Below, one piece after another: positions 23,948 through 39,899 of a stretch of 64,000 nt of DNA. Location of the stretch: contig NC_081411.1 in assembly GCF_030272615.1 (NCBI RefSeq), positions 182,116,977 to 182,180,976 on the forward strand. Direction: 5' to 3'. Origin of the DNA: Cryptomeria japonica (lineage: Eukaryota > Streptophyta > Pinopsida > Cupressales > Cupressaceae). The position numbers and the translations under genes were made by a program. Positions within the stretch are counted from its first letter, which is position 1. The number at the start of each line of letters is the position of its first letter. The notes under the pieces were generated by a model that made no database searches, was not told the DNA's origin, and saw only the letters and a list, made by a program, of their open reading frames with translations.

Positions 23948-23949
23948 AT

Positions 23950-24379
23950 TGTTAGGGTTTCAAGCAGATCCGAAGCAAATATGAACTAACAATTATATGC
24001 AGATTTAAATACAAAAGATAAAGAAATAAAATAGGACACAGATAACATAGAGATTTAACGTGGTTCACCTAGAATGTGTTACATCCACCATACACATTCG
24101 TCCAATTTTTCTTATTATCCAGCAAAAATAGTACATCAACCTTACAATGCCTTAAGCATCCCAGCCGCTTATAACATGCATTTTTAGGGCAACAAACAAA
24201 GTCAACCTTTTTTAGGGTTTTATTACAATGTCGATTTTCATCAACAAAAATGGCAAAAAAAATAATTTCGGGGGCTGCCGCCCCCAAACCCCTGCCTGGG
24301 GCCCAACCCGACCCCAAATCCCGGTGAGGATACATGCTGAGTGTATAGTACTTTGCTGATCAGTCGCCACATTTCAACA
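23950..24379 (-). repeat. LTR 6 (430 bp), right end of array
   Basis: Same ends as the other LTRs but 34 bp shorter. The loss removes one of the two GC-rich direct repeats near 24,270-24,300, as expected for slippage or recombination between direct repeats. It is the 5' LTR of copy E and would have been the 3' LTR of a sixth copy. Confidence 0.94.
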
Positions 24380-24418
24380 ATCTCCCACTTGGAGACTGAT
24401 CAGGCTCCACACCGAACA
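24380..24418 (-). mobile_element. Remnant of a sixth copia copy
   Basis: After LTR 6 the sequence continues with the polypurine tract and CACACCGAACA exactly as in the other copies, then switches at about 24,419 to unrelated DNA. This shows the array was once at least one unit longer. Confidence 0.88.
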
Positions 24419-24439
24419 TACACACATTGTCTGATTGAA

Positions 24440-26968
24440 GAACTGGGAATCTCTTAGATGCTAAATCTATACAATAACAAGTTATTTGACCAAATCCCCT
24501 TGTTGAAACCGAAATTTCATGGATTGGAAAGCAAGGGTTTTGTTCAATTTGTGAAGTTTTCGATTGCGTACGAACATGAGTGGATCCGTTACATCCTAAG
24601 TCATGTTCATGATGACTTCATGTGATTAGATAAGCCACATAAGATCACTAAAAGTTTCATTCAGGAAGTAACAAGGTTGTGTGGATTTAGTCAATTGCCA
24701 TCTCTGAAAATAGTGGAAAATGACATTGTATCCAACACAAACCAGTCAAAGTTTGATAAATGAGCAATGAAAATTGATGACATACTTGATGATGACATCA
24801 TGTTTCCATCCATGGTGATAGGGTATAATATTTACTACTCTAGTCGAATGAAATCTATCTCTGGTATTGTAGTTTATGTTGCATATGATTTATTAAGGGA
24901 GGATAAGAAGTATGATCTTTGTGAGTTACCCTAGAGTGAGCTTATTAAGAACTTGAAGAAAATCAAAGAGAACAAGAAGCACCCTTCAAGTATGGTACCC
25001 TAATTCTATGCATATTCTTCTATTTCAACAATGATATTCTAAGAGTTGGTCCCATATTATGGGCATTTGATAGGCTAGTGGGAGTCCAGATTTGAGGGTA
25101 TCTATATATCTCTGGTGACTCTAAAGCCTAAAACAAGAATCTATGGGGTTATTTCAAGAACTTTTAGGAGGAGATGCATGAGATGGAGAGAATCCCTAAA
25201 ACCATTATGGATAAATATTTAGACACCATTTGTTTCATGGTTCACACTAACCAATGGTTGATGGAAGTGGTGGAGCCCCAAATTCCATGGATTCTACCAA
25301 TGGGCTATGAGGTTGATGATCAGATTTTGGAGCTATATGCTAAACATTTGTTGAGTCAATTGGTGGACCCCAATGAAGAAAGGTTCAAAACCTACAAGGA
25401 GAAGAGCCTAAAACTACATCAGCAGTTCAATAAACCAGTCATTTGAAAGAAATTTCAGAAAGAGATTGAAGATTTTGCAAAAAGTATAGGAAGTATAGGG
25501 ATAACCAAGGAAGTTGTTAGAAAAGATAGAGAAGAGAATATCCTTTTTGAGGAAAAAAATGTAAATAAAGCAGCCAATTCAGAAGCACCTAAGGCAAAGG
25601 CAAGGCAAACCAAAAATTTTGCTCCTTCCTCCGGTACTGCTAAGCCCACAAGCAAGCCCAAATCCTTATTTAAGCCATCTGGTGGTGTGCAAAAGAGAAA
25701 ATGAGTCACATTTGTGGTGGTTGATGAAGAAGAAATTGAATCTGATGAAGCTATGAAGAAGCTTAAGGCAAAAGGAGTCAAAGCCACCAAATTCACTAAG
25801 GGAAAACCATCCAGTGGTCTGAAAACTGGTAAGAAATCTAAGTCATCCAAACTTGGTGAAGCTTTATAGAAAGGAAAAATAGAAGTTAAAGCTCCTATAT
25901 CTTTGAGTGAGATTGTCAATGAGACTGTGAAGAATGGAAACCTAAGGCCATTATCTGAGTGCAGATGATGATAAGAGAAAGCATGATAGTCCTTCAGTGG
26001 ATGCAGGCAATCATTCAGTTTTTGTGAAGAAAGAAAATGTAGAGAAGAGTGATGATAAGTAGAAGGTAGAGGTCAAGGTGAAGGTTGAGGCTGAAGCGAG
26101 AGACACTACAAAACCAGTGAAGGGAAAGAAGATAATTGATGATCCAAAATTTATGTAGGGTCTTATCAATCTCACCTTGTTATCTCCCTTTCAAATACTT
26201 GAAATTGAATCTTTTTCCCAAGCCGCTACTATTGAAGATATTTTAAAATCTACTACTGAGGATAGTGAGTTGCTAACCCTATCAACCAAAATTTTGGAGA
26301 AGTTGATGCCCTCATTTCACAAAGATTCATCTGACACTCCATCTGGGTAATTAAGAAGTTTGATAACTGTGTAGATAAACATTTTGAATTTTTTGGGAAG
26401 TAAGCTAAAGAGAAGGTGCAAAAAGAATTTAATTTAAATTTTATCTAGTCTCTAAAGAAGATGTTTGCTCATGAAAGAGTCACATTAGACTCTTGTGTAA
26501 AGAATATGCAAGATGCATTTCCCAAAGGTGGGAACTTGTACAAATCTCACTTAACACTATCCAATTTCATTGAGGACATTGAGAAGAAGTCTAAGGTACT
26601 CAAGGATCAACTATCAAGCATATCTTAGTCGGTTGATCCTCTGATAGTATCACTAAGCAGTCATGAAAGTCAGGCAATCTCACTTATTTAGAAAATCAAA
26701 ATCCTAAACCATGACTATGAAAGGATAATAGGCAGATTTGGAGAATTCAGGAGTCACATTACTCCTAAGTTGGACATTATGCTTACTGCCTTGATGGATA
26801 CAAAAAATGCATTGACCAAAGGTGATCCGACAGACCTGAAGATAGCCAAGGCACAAGCCTATTTATTTTGTCAGTTTATAACTGTGTTGGAAAATCTGGA
26901 AAAGGGCTAGGTTAGCCACTTGGACACATTGAAGAATTGCTATGTAGATATCTTTATGCTTTTAAGTT
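24440..26968 (+). pseudogene. Large unknown ORF of a Sirevirus-like element (env-like position)
   Basis: About 2.5 kb, roughly 840 codons, with many stops and a few frame changes but continuous coding character. The longest open piece is 25174-25446. It starts with aromatic-rich globular sequence (LFDQIPLLKPKFHGLESKGF), passes into a Lys/Ser/Pro-rich middle (about 25,560-25,900, with PTSKPKSLFKPS) and ends in a helical-looking region (LINLTLLSPFQILEIESF from about 26,163; ITPKLDIMLTALMDTKNAL near 26,760). I recognise no enzyme domain. It lies immediately upstream of two polypurine tracts and an LTR, the position of the env-like ORF in Sireviruses and Athila elements. A gag-like ORF of a non-autonomous element is the alternative. 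Confidence 0.5.
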
Positions 26969-27047
26969 AAGTCTGTATGTCCATATGTATATAGAATTTT
27001 TGGCTTTAATTTTTGGTTTTCGAGACTCTACCTTTTCGATTAATGTC

Positions 27048-27060
27048 AAAGGGGGAGAGT
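27048..27060 (+). promoter_or_regulatory. Upstream polypurine tract
   Basis: AAAGGGGGAGAGT, 159 bp before a near-identical tract at the LTR. Multiple polypurine tracts before the 3' LTR are a known Sirevirus trait. Confidence 0.6.
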
Positions 27061-27206
27061 AGATGAGTGAAAAATAATGATCTTAGGGAGGTATTCTTTA
27101 TTTTTTAATTCTTTGAGATCCGGTGATTATATTTTTAGTTGTAGTGTATTGTATTGTGGTTTTGGTCTGGCACTTGGTCATTTTTAACTAAGTGTTGCCA
27201 TCAATA

Positions 27207-27220
27207 CCAAAGGGGGAGAT
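27207..27220 (+). promoter_or_regulatory. Polypurine tract adjoining 3' LTR
   Basis: CCAAAGGGGGAGAT directly precedes TGTCGGCAAG, the presumed LTR start. Confidence 0.75.
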
Positions 27221-28346
27221 TGTCGGCAAGAGACATTTCATGTATGTTGATATGTTGTAATTTATGGCAACTCATATTAGATTTGGCATCCGTATTTCAT
27301 GTTTTCAGCATTATGGAAGATTGATCAAGTATTGGTGAGGTCTAGTGAGTAGATCAATGTATCTGGTAGAGTGTATAGTGTCTTGGTTGGTGAATTATTT
27401 TAGTTGAGTATTTTTCTTTACGGATTTGTAAGATTTATTGTGGATATTAAATTTACCTTATTCTAGGTTTGTGGCCTCTAGTATTAAGTTTTGTGTTGGT
27501 TGGTAAGGTCTAGTAGATTGGTTTTTCGTAAAGTCAATGGTAACGTGTGGAAATGCATTATGCAGATCTTGCGGATCAATTTTGCGGAGTGTTTATGTGT
27601 TCAAGTTTGATGTTCCAATATGTGGAAAGCACGTGGAATTTTTTTTTTGGTCTGCATGATTTGTTTTAATTGATTTCAGCCAACTTTGGTTACACGTTTT
27701 AGTTGCATGTTATGTCATATTTTTGGGCAGACATGAAATAGATCTAATTTGATGTTGTGGATATATTAGACTGATTGATTTGATCATTTTAGTGATTGAT
27801 GAAAGTGTGGAAAATGTCCATGAGCAATTGTGCATAATTTCAAGTGAACAGTTGAAAGATTTGTGCTCTGGTATAATACAGAATATCAGAACATAGCAGA
27901 GTAGTACAGTTGAGTAAGATACAATATTTTATGCTTAACTGGAACTATTCTCAACATTTGTAGATGTTATTTCATAGTTCATTTTCATGAATGTTACCTT
28001 TGTAACTCTTTTGTAAGGAAGTGAGCTTTAATTAAAGGTTGTAGTCTTTTTGGGTTTCTTATTTGAGTACTGAGCTCTAGGTAGTGAGCCTGAATGCATG
28101 TGCATTCCTATATAACATATACACATACTTTTAACAGAGTATCATTTTACTGTGGGTAGGATCCTATCATGGTTTCTCCCCTGACTTGGTTTTCCACGTA
28201 AAAAATCTTGTGTTATGGTGGTGCTTTTGTGTGTATTGTGCTTTTTTTTATTCCTCTTAATCATACACATTAAGTGGATTAAAGGACAAATTAATACAAT
28301 CAAAATTTGTAGAACATTGTTTCACCCTCCCCCCTCTCAGTGTTCA
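27221..28346 (+). repeat. 3' LTR of Sirevirus-like copia element (about 1.1 kb)
   Basis: Begins TGTCGGCAAG after the polypurine tract. It contains the plant copia U5-type block GGTTTTCCACGTAAAAAAT (near 28,190) and the pyrimidine-rich TTCACCCTCCCCCCTCTCAG (28,321-28,340) often found near the end of such LTRs. The right end is set at 28,346 (GTGTTCA) or a few bases later, because copia RNase H coding of another element begins at about 28,359. No 5' LTR is in the window. Confidence 0.65.
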
Positions 28347-28358
28347 TTGATTTCAATA

Positions 28359-28790
28359 GGTGATTCACAGGATCACAAGTCCACTTGAGACTATTGCTTT
28401 TCACTTGGTTTTGGCTCAATTTGTTGGTCGAGCAAGAAGAAGTCTACAATTTCTATTTCATCAATAGAGGCTAAGTATCGAGGGGCTATCGATTCCACCA
28501 CTAAAGCTATTTAACTTAAAAATATTCTCACTATGTTTGGTATTCTAGCTAGAAAGCCTACCATCATCTTTTGTGATAATCAGAGTTCTATACAGATGCC
28601 AAGGAATCGAGTTCATCACTAGAGAATGAAACACATTGAGATACATATACACTACATTTAGGTGCTGATTCAGACAGACATCATTGATCTTAAGTATTAT
28701 TCTACATCATAGCAGACTATGAACATCTTCACCAAACACTTCATGAAAAGCATGTTCCTTCATTTGCGATCTTTGCTTGGGATGCAATAG
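28359..28790 (+). pseudogene. Copia RNase H C-terminal relic (second + strand element)
   Basis: Reads GDSQDHKST, then ISISSIEAKYRGA, IIFCDNQSSIQM and MKHIEIHIHYI, then NIFTKHF and a TAG at 28788. These are the RNase H acidic-residue blocks and the end of a copia polyprotein. Four internal stops make it dead. The Sirevirus-like LTR interrupts it at its left end, so the rest of this element lay to the left or is lost. A polypurine tract and LTR follow. Confidence 0.82.
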
Positions 28791-28970
28791 GTGTCTAATT
28801 CAAGAGGGGCTTCTTAGTCCTTCATTCATTCTCTCTCTATTTGGGGGGAGCATGGCGGGGGCTATTCCTCTTATGAGGAGCTTCTTATTTTGGGGGGATA
28901 TCTATGTACATGGGTACCTAACATGACTTCATTTATCGGGACCCATCTCTTCACCCACCTAAGATACACT

Positions 28971-28979
28971 TAAGGGGGG
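28971..28979 (+). promoter_or_regulatory. Polypurine tract of second + strand copia
   Basis: TAAGGGGGG just before the LTR start. G-rich runs also occur near 28,840-28,860 and 28,891. Confidence 0.65.
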
Positions 28980-29535
28980 CGTTAGTGTAGGTCTTTTATT
29001 TTCCTTATGTTAGGGGTATTTTCCTTATGTGTAGGGATTTCTTAGGTTATTAGGAGTGGTTTATATGAGGACATGTGGTGAAATACATCAGCTACATGTG
29101 TAACTCTCCACCTCACATGAGTAGTTGAGTTACATACCCCCTTTTGGCTTGTTGTGCCACCTCTCATAGCTACTATTTTGTTATTTTCTAAGTGGGTTAT
29201 AGGGTAGTTGGGTTTCTCACCCTCTTTCAGCTTTATGTGCCACCTCTTATAACTCCTTTTGTGTTTTCATGTAAGGAACTTATGCCACATGTTTTGGCAT
29301 TTACCAAACCTCCCACCTTTTATGGGGTAGTAGGTAAAACCTCCCAATTTTTATGGAGGTCTGAGTTAATCTTGGATGTGTAAGCTATTTTTTTCTATAC
29401 AATAAGTACTATACTCTCACCTTTAGCTTCGTTTAGCTATTTTGATCTTCGATCATCTATTTCTTGGGGAATTGCATGTGATCTATGACTAACATCAGTT
29501 CCTAGCTCGGTTATTTCTTCTCATCGAATCTAACA
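28980..29535 (+). repeat. 3' LTR of second + strand copia (556 bp)
   Basis: Starts (C)GTTAGTGTAGG, where the first base should be T, and ends CTAACA at 29,535, so the ends are inverted (TGTTAG/CTAACA) apart from that change. Internal imperfect duplications around 29,120-29,270 (tgtgccacctct twice) are visible. The next bases open the dispersed repeat described below. Confidence 0.7.
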
Positions 29536-29536
29536 T

Positions 29537-32390
29537 GGTAGATATGTTGTATGAATTTTGTATTTGGATCATGTTTCATATCATTCTTAAGATTTGAGAA
29601 ATTGTACTTAAGTTGTGAAAATTTTGTAAAAATATGAGTTTCCATTGGTTGATTTAATTTGATTCCATAGTCATGGAGAACATGATAAAATCAATATTAG
29701 GTACTAGAGTTGGTTAAGGGAATGACTCGCAATGTTCCCCTATCCGAAAAAATCAAATGGCATGTAGATAATCAGAGGTGGAAAGTCATTTAATCAAGTG
29801 ATAATTAATAAAAAAAATATGTATAATAAAATAATGAAGATAATTGATGCCCCTTGAATGCATTGAATGCTTGTGAAGGCCAATGATTAAAAGTAAAGAC
29901 ATTCCTTCTTGTGGAGTGTTAACTCGTGTATGATCAAACATCCTCATCTGTATGAGATGGTACTAGGTTTCTTGTGAGGCCATCTCATTTTTCTCACATG
30001 ATGACTTTCTCTAATGACAACTCTATCATTCAACTCCTAGTCTAGCTTGAGTAGAACCTGAGAGATGTTGTATTTTTTCACTTTTGGTGTTTACTCTATG
30101 TTATTGCATAATATTTATATTTTTTGATTGGTGTGTGTATAAGACTACTACCCCTTGTGTATTTCATAATTGTTGGTCTCTTGTGACTATTTCCATAGTG
30201 TGGTGGGTTGGATCTATGGGTTTCACATGGTTGTGTGACATGTAAAAACACCATTGGGGATTGGAGGCTTTGGCGCTTGTGTCAACAATGGATTCTACCT
30301 ACTAATTTTTTCTTTCATGCTTTGAAATTTATTTCTATAACTACAAATGCATAATTCAAGGATCTTATGTCTTATGTAATTTTAATTATTGTATATTAGA
30401 TCTCCTTTAAGAAGGAATTATAATTAAATGTAGATGAGAAGAATAATATATTTTACATGCCATGGTATTTCTACCGAACACAAGTAATATTTCATCTTTC
30501 CTTCCATTTTGAATGCTTCATTATGGTTAAAAAAAATTAGGAATAATATTTTGGACTCTAAAAAAATATAGATTTGTTAGAGACATCTTTGTGGGTATTT
30601 TTGAACCTCCATGTCCTCTTCCTAGCTTCTGGTGTCATTCTATGTCATGTTGTGTCATTCTAGGTCTATTATGGTCCATTTGATATGCCTTTGAAAGGTG
30701 TGTAAATTTTTTTAAGTGCAATAATTTATTATCCTTGCATGATTTACCCTAGGATAGGATTTTAGGATGTTTGTGAGGTCATTACACATCTTCTCATCCT
30801 CTCCTCTTGTAGATTGGTAGTGTCTAGTGTTAAAAATAATTATTTTCCTTCCGTCTTACCTAAGTATTATTAGCATTTTCCTATTCCTAAGTCTTTGTTA
30901 GAACCTCTATCTTAGTCCAATCCATCTTTTATGTCCTGGAGATCAACCCCTACATTTATAATGCTCACTAGCTAAGATGTTTATGTATTGGAGAGGGCTA
31001 TAGTGTATGAGTGTTTGTGTCCTATAGATTAACACCTATATTATGGACACTAATTCATTCAGAAGGTTCTAAAATTCTTAAAGGACTCCAGCATTTTTTT
31101 CTAGTGTCGTATTTGGGGGTCCTAGTTTAATTGGGTGCTATTATCCTCAAATATTTTGTAGAGATCTTTTGGGGCTTTAAATGGAAAAACCTTGGACACA
31201 AAAGTTTCTTGGTGGTCCTAGTCATTATAGAAAACATTTGCGATGGTCCATTTATTTTGTTTGAAGTAGTTAAGGTATCTATTGCATCATTTTAGGTGTC
31301 TTTGTCCATATGAGGTCAATCGTCACACCTAGGACCAAGGAGATACTCAAGATCATCTATTGAGGTCTTGTAAAGTCTTGAGAAGTCTTGTAAGAGTCCA
31401 AAAATATTGTTGGTCAAATATTAAGGTTTCTCAAGCCTTCCTCTATTATTTGTTGGTATTTTAGAATCAAAGTCTTCCACTTGCACATTGTTGATTTGTA
31501 AGTGGATGTTGTATGTTCATAGGTTTTACTAGTGATGTTTCAATGTTTGCTAATATTTATCCTTATGGTTTCAAAAAAATATTTCATTTTTTTTTGTCCA
31601 ATATATACTCAAGTGTTCATTGGTAAGAAATTGAATCTATTATTAGATCTCATGTTCATATCTTAGAAGATATTCTGTATATGTGCTTACCATGTCTAGT
31701 GTGCATGGTCTGTTGTTGTTATGGTGTTTTATATATATGATGCTTAATCATGCCTTAGTATGGATTTAGATATAATATTTTTTATGGTAAACCATGTAAT
31801 GATTTCATAATTAAGGATATCTCCTAAGGAAAACGATAGAGGTTGTGTTACTTGACAAAGTGCCCAACATAATCCTAATTAGGGGGCTAATCAGGGTGAG
31901 AATTAGGGAGGGTTTCAAGTTGATGGGATTGGGGTTCCTCAAGTTATTAATATCCATTACAAAATAATAGCTTTTTTGGGGCCTCTAAAGGAGGTATCCT
32001 TTGATGAGGAATCCTACCCTTATAATTAGTTCAACCAAGATGGTAGAGAAGATTGAGAACATTCTCAGAGCTCTAGTTGTTCAAGAGTAGACCATTGGAG
32101 AGATTAAGAGTTTACACATAGTTTCCATAGGCCAATGGTCATTGAGGAAATAATTATTAAAAGACATATTCAACATCTTCTTAGAGACCATTCATCCCCT
32201 TTTGAAGTCTCATTTTGAGGTGTTAAAGTAGAGACTTGGTCGATAATATTGGATTGATTCTTTGCTATACATGCCTATGGTAGTAATATTGAGCTTTTTG
32301 TGCTACCATATGCTTGAGGGTCTTTTCTTCCACTTGGTGGAATTAGGAGAACCAAAAGATCCATCTTGACATCACCTCTATATGTAAGAT
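29537..32390 (+). repeat. Dispersed repeat, copy 1 (Ty3/gypsy LTR-leader plus gag start)
   Basis: About 2.85 kb collinear, in the same orientation, with 50,365-53,290. Shared landmarks include the first 30 bases (tagatatgttgtatgaattt), the ggcatgtagataatca block and the gag start. Divergence is high, roughly 20% by eye, so the pair is old. About 2.3 kb before the gag start is non-coding and probably LTR plus leader, but I could not fix the LTR end. Confidence 0.75.
31817..32390 (+). pseudogene. Gypsy-like gag N-terminus relic, repeat copy 1
   Basis: Reading from 31,817 gives ISPKENDRG and later QSAQHNPN, the counterpart of IPPKGKGRA and KSAQINPN in copy 2, with many stops. The start Met is ATA in both. 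It stops resembling copy 2 after about 32,390. Confidence 0.5.
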
Positions 32391-35300
32391 AATGGCTATA
32401 ATCTACTTTCTTGGAGGGATAATATATAAAAACATTGATGTATTACAAAACATTCCTCCACAAAACTACAATAAAGATAATAAATATTTAAATTAAATAC
32501 GGAACACTCTAGTTGTTGTTTAACTTGGTATGACTTATAAAAAGCATAATAATCTAAAGGAAAAAGAAAAGAAGAAAACAATCAAGTAACATAAATAACT
32601 GAAAATTTTATACCTTTCTTCCTCCCTTGATTGAACCAAAGTGATGCCCCCTTATCATATGATTTTCTCTTGATTGAACTTAGGATGTGGATAAATATCC
32701 AATATAATAACCTTAGTAAATGGAATGGAGAAATTAAAACATAATTCTAAAATACATCAAGTGATGATGAAGGAAGGGGAGAGACTCCTGTATATAGATT
32801 TTTGAATGAAGAGTCAAGGTAATACTATGAGATAGATGGTCATTATTGAAGAACAGTGAAAGGATTCAGACTTATAACAAGTTTCAAAAGGTGGTAGCAT
32901 GTGAAAATATAATTTTGTATGAGAAAGAGGGAAAGGTGTGCTCACACATGTGTGAGAACATGCCTGAAAGAAGATTAAAATGAAAAGTGGAGACATAAGT
33001 GGAATAGTATCAGAAATAGTTTTGGAAAGATGACAAATGGAAAAAAGAGGAAAGCACTAGGTGGCTCTACAAGGAAGAGTATCTCACATGTTTGAGGAAC
33101 TAGTAAAATAATTGGTCAAACGATGAGGTGGAAGAGGTGATAGTGAAATGTGCATGTAAGAATTTACAAAGTCTTAGAGGACACATGTCATATGACTAAA
33201 AGATATGGAATTTGAAGAATTTTAAATTGAGGAAAATTTAAATGAGGATTAAGGATATATTACTTAATTAATTAACTAACTTTTATTAATATATATTTAA
33301 TATTAACCAACCTTTGAAGAAGTAGACAAACTAGAATTGATTAAATATTATTTAAAGGATGATAAAATGAAGATAATTAATTAACTATGTTATAATTAAT
33401 TATTGGGATATGAATGATTAATTAACTTAAGAGAAGAAATCTTGTATAATAGTGGTAGCCTTAGGTACCTCCCATAAGGGGTTCCCTTTGTAGTCTCATT
33501 TAATTATCTTATATATTAGTATACTATTTGGACCCTTTAATAAAATAACATTATTCTTTGATAGGTAATCTCTCTTGTGCTTTCATGAAGTTCCTAAATC
33601 CTGAGTAACTACAATCTTCAACCAAACTTTGCGTGGTATAGAGCATTTCATGCCAACTCTTACATTTATAAATCTTGCATATAGCATTATATTGATATAA
33701 AAATAGTGGTCATATCACATTACTCTTTTATTATAACTATATATTCAATAAAAATATATAGTTAAATCAATATTACATGTACATCATTTATCCTTTATAT
33801 ATATATATATAATCAATTAGTCTTATAAAAATAAATTCAATTAAAATTAAAATCATTTCAAAGTTATAATTTTTTTTTTTTTTTTTATTCATATAAATCA
33901 TCTTCAATAAAGAGGAGATAATCACCACATGAATAGATAATCACTTACCCAAAATACAAGGGTAATAAAATGAGACAAAAGCCAATACTAACCTAACTTT
34001 AATAATCAAATCACTTTTATAATCTTTGTTAATTTTAATGGAAAGAAATTTTTTAAATAAAATTAACATTCACACAAAGAAAAACACTTGAATGTAGATT
34101 TACAACTAGAATCTTACGGAATTTTAATCAATTGAAAATACAATAGAAGTGTTAAAAGTGGGTCATTTAAAACATTATTTCTTGAAGTAAAATATGATAT
34201 GCATGAGTCTCCGTTGGATAAAACATGATTTTATAAAATTATTGATATTTTGTAATCAATATGGATGCATTCAAGGATTAACAAGAATACACAAGTCAGA
34301 GATAGAGAAAAAGTATTCACATTTCTTTCGAGACCATGGGAATTTTTTTCTATTTATAATTGCATTATTGGTGAATCTATTATAGTCAAAGATTTTAGTA
34401 GCTGTACATTTCTAGGCTTTCATGGCATCGCAATTAATGAGAGTGAAAAAAAAAAAAAATTAAATTTTTTTGATTGAAGGTGTTCAACATTTTCTATATA
34501 GTGATGGGAAATCTATGAAAGTTAAAATTAATTAAATCTAATATAATATAATATAATATAAACAATATTGAATGGGAAAAAATTAATGTTGTATTAAAAA
34601 ATTAATTTCTTGAACGATTTTAATATAATTTATTTGGTTGTATAAATGTCATGTACATGTAAATCTTGTACTAAATGAAGCTAATATAATTTAGAGAAGG
34701 CTTGCTTCAGGGGAAGGGATATGAGTTTATAAAAAGACATATATTCATACTATATAGTTATATTTATTTATTATCATCTACATATTTTATATTTCATTTA
34801 CTATTTATATTCTTGTATATATTATCTTATCTAAATCAACTCATAATGATAAAATCATGGTAATATTAAATTTTTTTTGTAAAATATAAAGAATAAAGGC
34901 TACATAGTACAAAGTCAATATTGAGTTTATTAAGAAATACTAAAAGATTATTTTTTATCTAACAATGAAGATAATCATCCTCTAGCTCAAATAATTACTT
35001 TGAAGATAAGTAGTTAAAATTAAAACTTGCAATTTATTTTTGTATATTTTTCACAATTCATAAGTAGAAACATTAAAATATTGATATTACAAATTTTACC
35101 ATCCCTACCTTAATACTACTATAATTTCAAACATATATAAAATGATCAAGATAAAACTAGTAACAAAACAACAAAATTAGAAAACAACCAAATAGCCACT
35201 GATACACACCCCCCTCTAAAAAACAAAACAAAAAAAACAAGTGACAATATTGTTTTTAAGTCAAATAAATGAATTAAAAAATCTCAACTTTTTTATGAAT

Positions 35301-35468
35301 TGCAGATTGGCATGGTTCACAATGTTAATCCTCACAAACATCCATTAATTTACAAATATATTAACATTAAATACTTTTATTGGTTTCAAACATAGTAGAT
35401 GTGCAAACCAATTATACAGCTTTTGGCTACCTTGTAGTCCTTGCAATAAAGTAGAAGTGTAAGAAGCA
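32391..35468. other. AT-rich intergenic region, no gene seen
   Basis: About 3 kb with no convincing ORF. It contains a TA microsatellite near 33,796-33,812, a T-run of about 18 near 33,869-33,886, an A-run at about 34,447 and a short ATATAATATA repeat near 34,540. A candidate poly(A) signal for the neighbouring kinase gene lies at its upper end. Short ORFs here look random. Confidence 0.6.
35376..35381 (-). terminator. Candidate poly(A) signal of the receptor kinase gene
   Basis: AATAAA on the - strand about 88 bp past the stop codon of the kinase gene; position and sequence fit, no other support. Confidence 0.4.
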
Positions 35469-39767
<4,299 letters not shown>

Positions 39768-39826
39768 GCTGTATTTACCTTGGGGATTCTCTTACAAGCT
39801 AGACTTCAAAGTATTTCTCTTCACTG

Positions 39827-39834
39827 ATATATAT
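39827..39834 (-). promoter_or_regulatory. Candidate TATA box of the receptor kinase gene
   Basis: ATATATAT on the - strand, about 60 bp upstream of the predicted ATG at 39767; spacing suits a short 5' leader. Confidence 0.45.
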
Positions 39835-39899
39835 TTTTCAGAAGGTTTCCTCGGACGTTTATGGATCATGCGGATCTTACATTGCGCATCTTCTTAATA

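Larger units (their letters stand above)
686..24418 (-). mobile_element. Tandem array of five Ty1/copia elements sharing LTRs
   Basis: Five internal regions (964-5615, 6080-10201, 10666-14786, 15251-19372, 19837-23949) alternate with six LTRs, all on the - strand. Neighbouring copies share one LTR rather than each having two. LTR start-to-start spacings are 4,586, 4,585, 4,586 and 4,577 bp. Every departure from a 4,122-bp internal length is explained: copy A has a 530-bp gag duplication, copy C a 1-bp deletion, copy E a 9-bp net loss. Domain order gag-protease-integrase-RT-RNase H defines Ty1/copia. The UBN2-like gag and single knuckle suggest the Tork/Tnt1 lineage. Shared LTRs with no target duplication between copies point to unequal recombination, not independent insertions. 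I call the copies A to E from low to high coordinate. Confidence 0.95.

Noticed and set aside
25455..25919. - strand ORF of 154 codons inside the Sirevirus-like ORF
   Set aside because: Low-complexity Ser/Leu/Phe composition opposite a Lys/Ser-rich coding stretch; antisense shadow.
33790..33890. TA microsatellite and T-run as a regulatory element or insertion tail
   Set aside because: Simple sequence is common in this AT-rich DNA; no target duplication or element body adjoins it.
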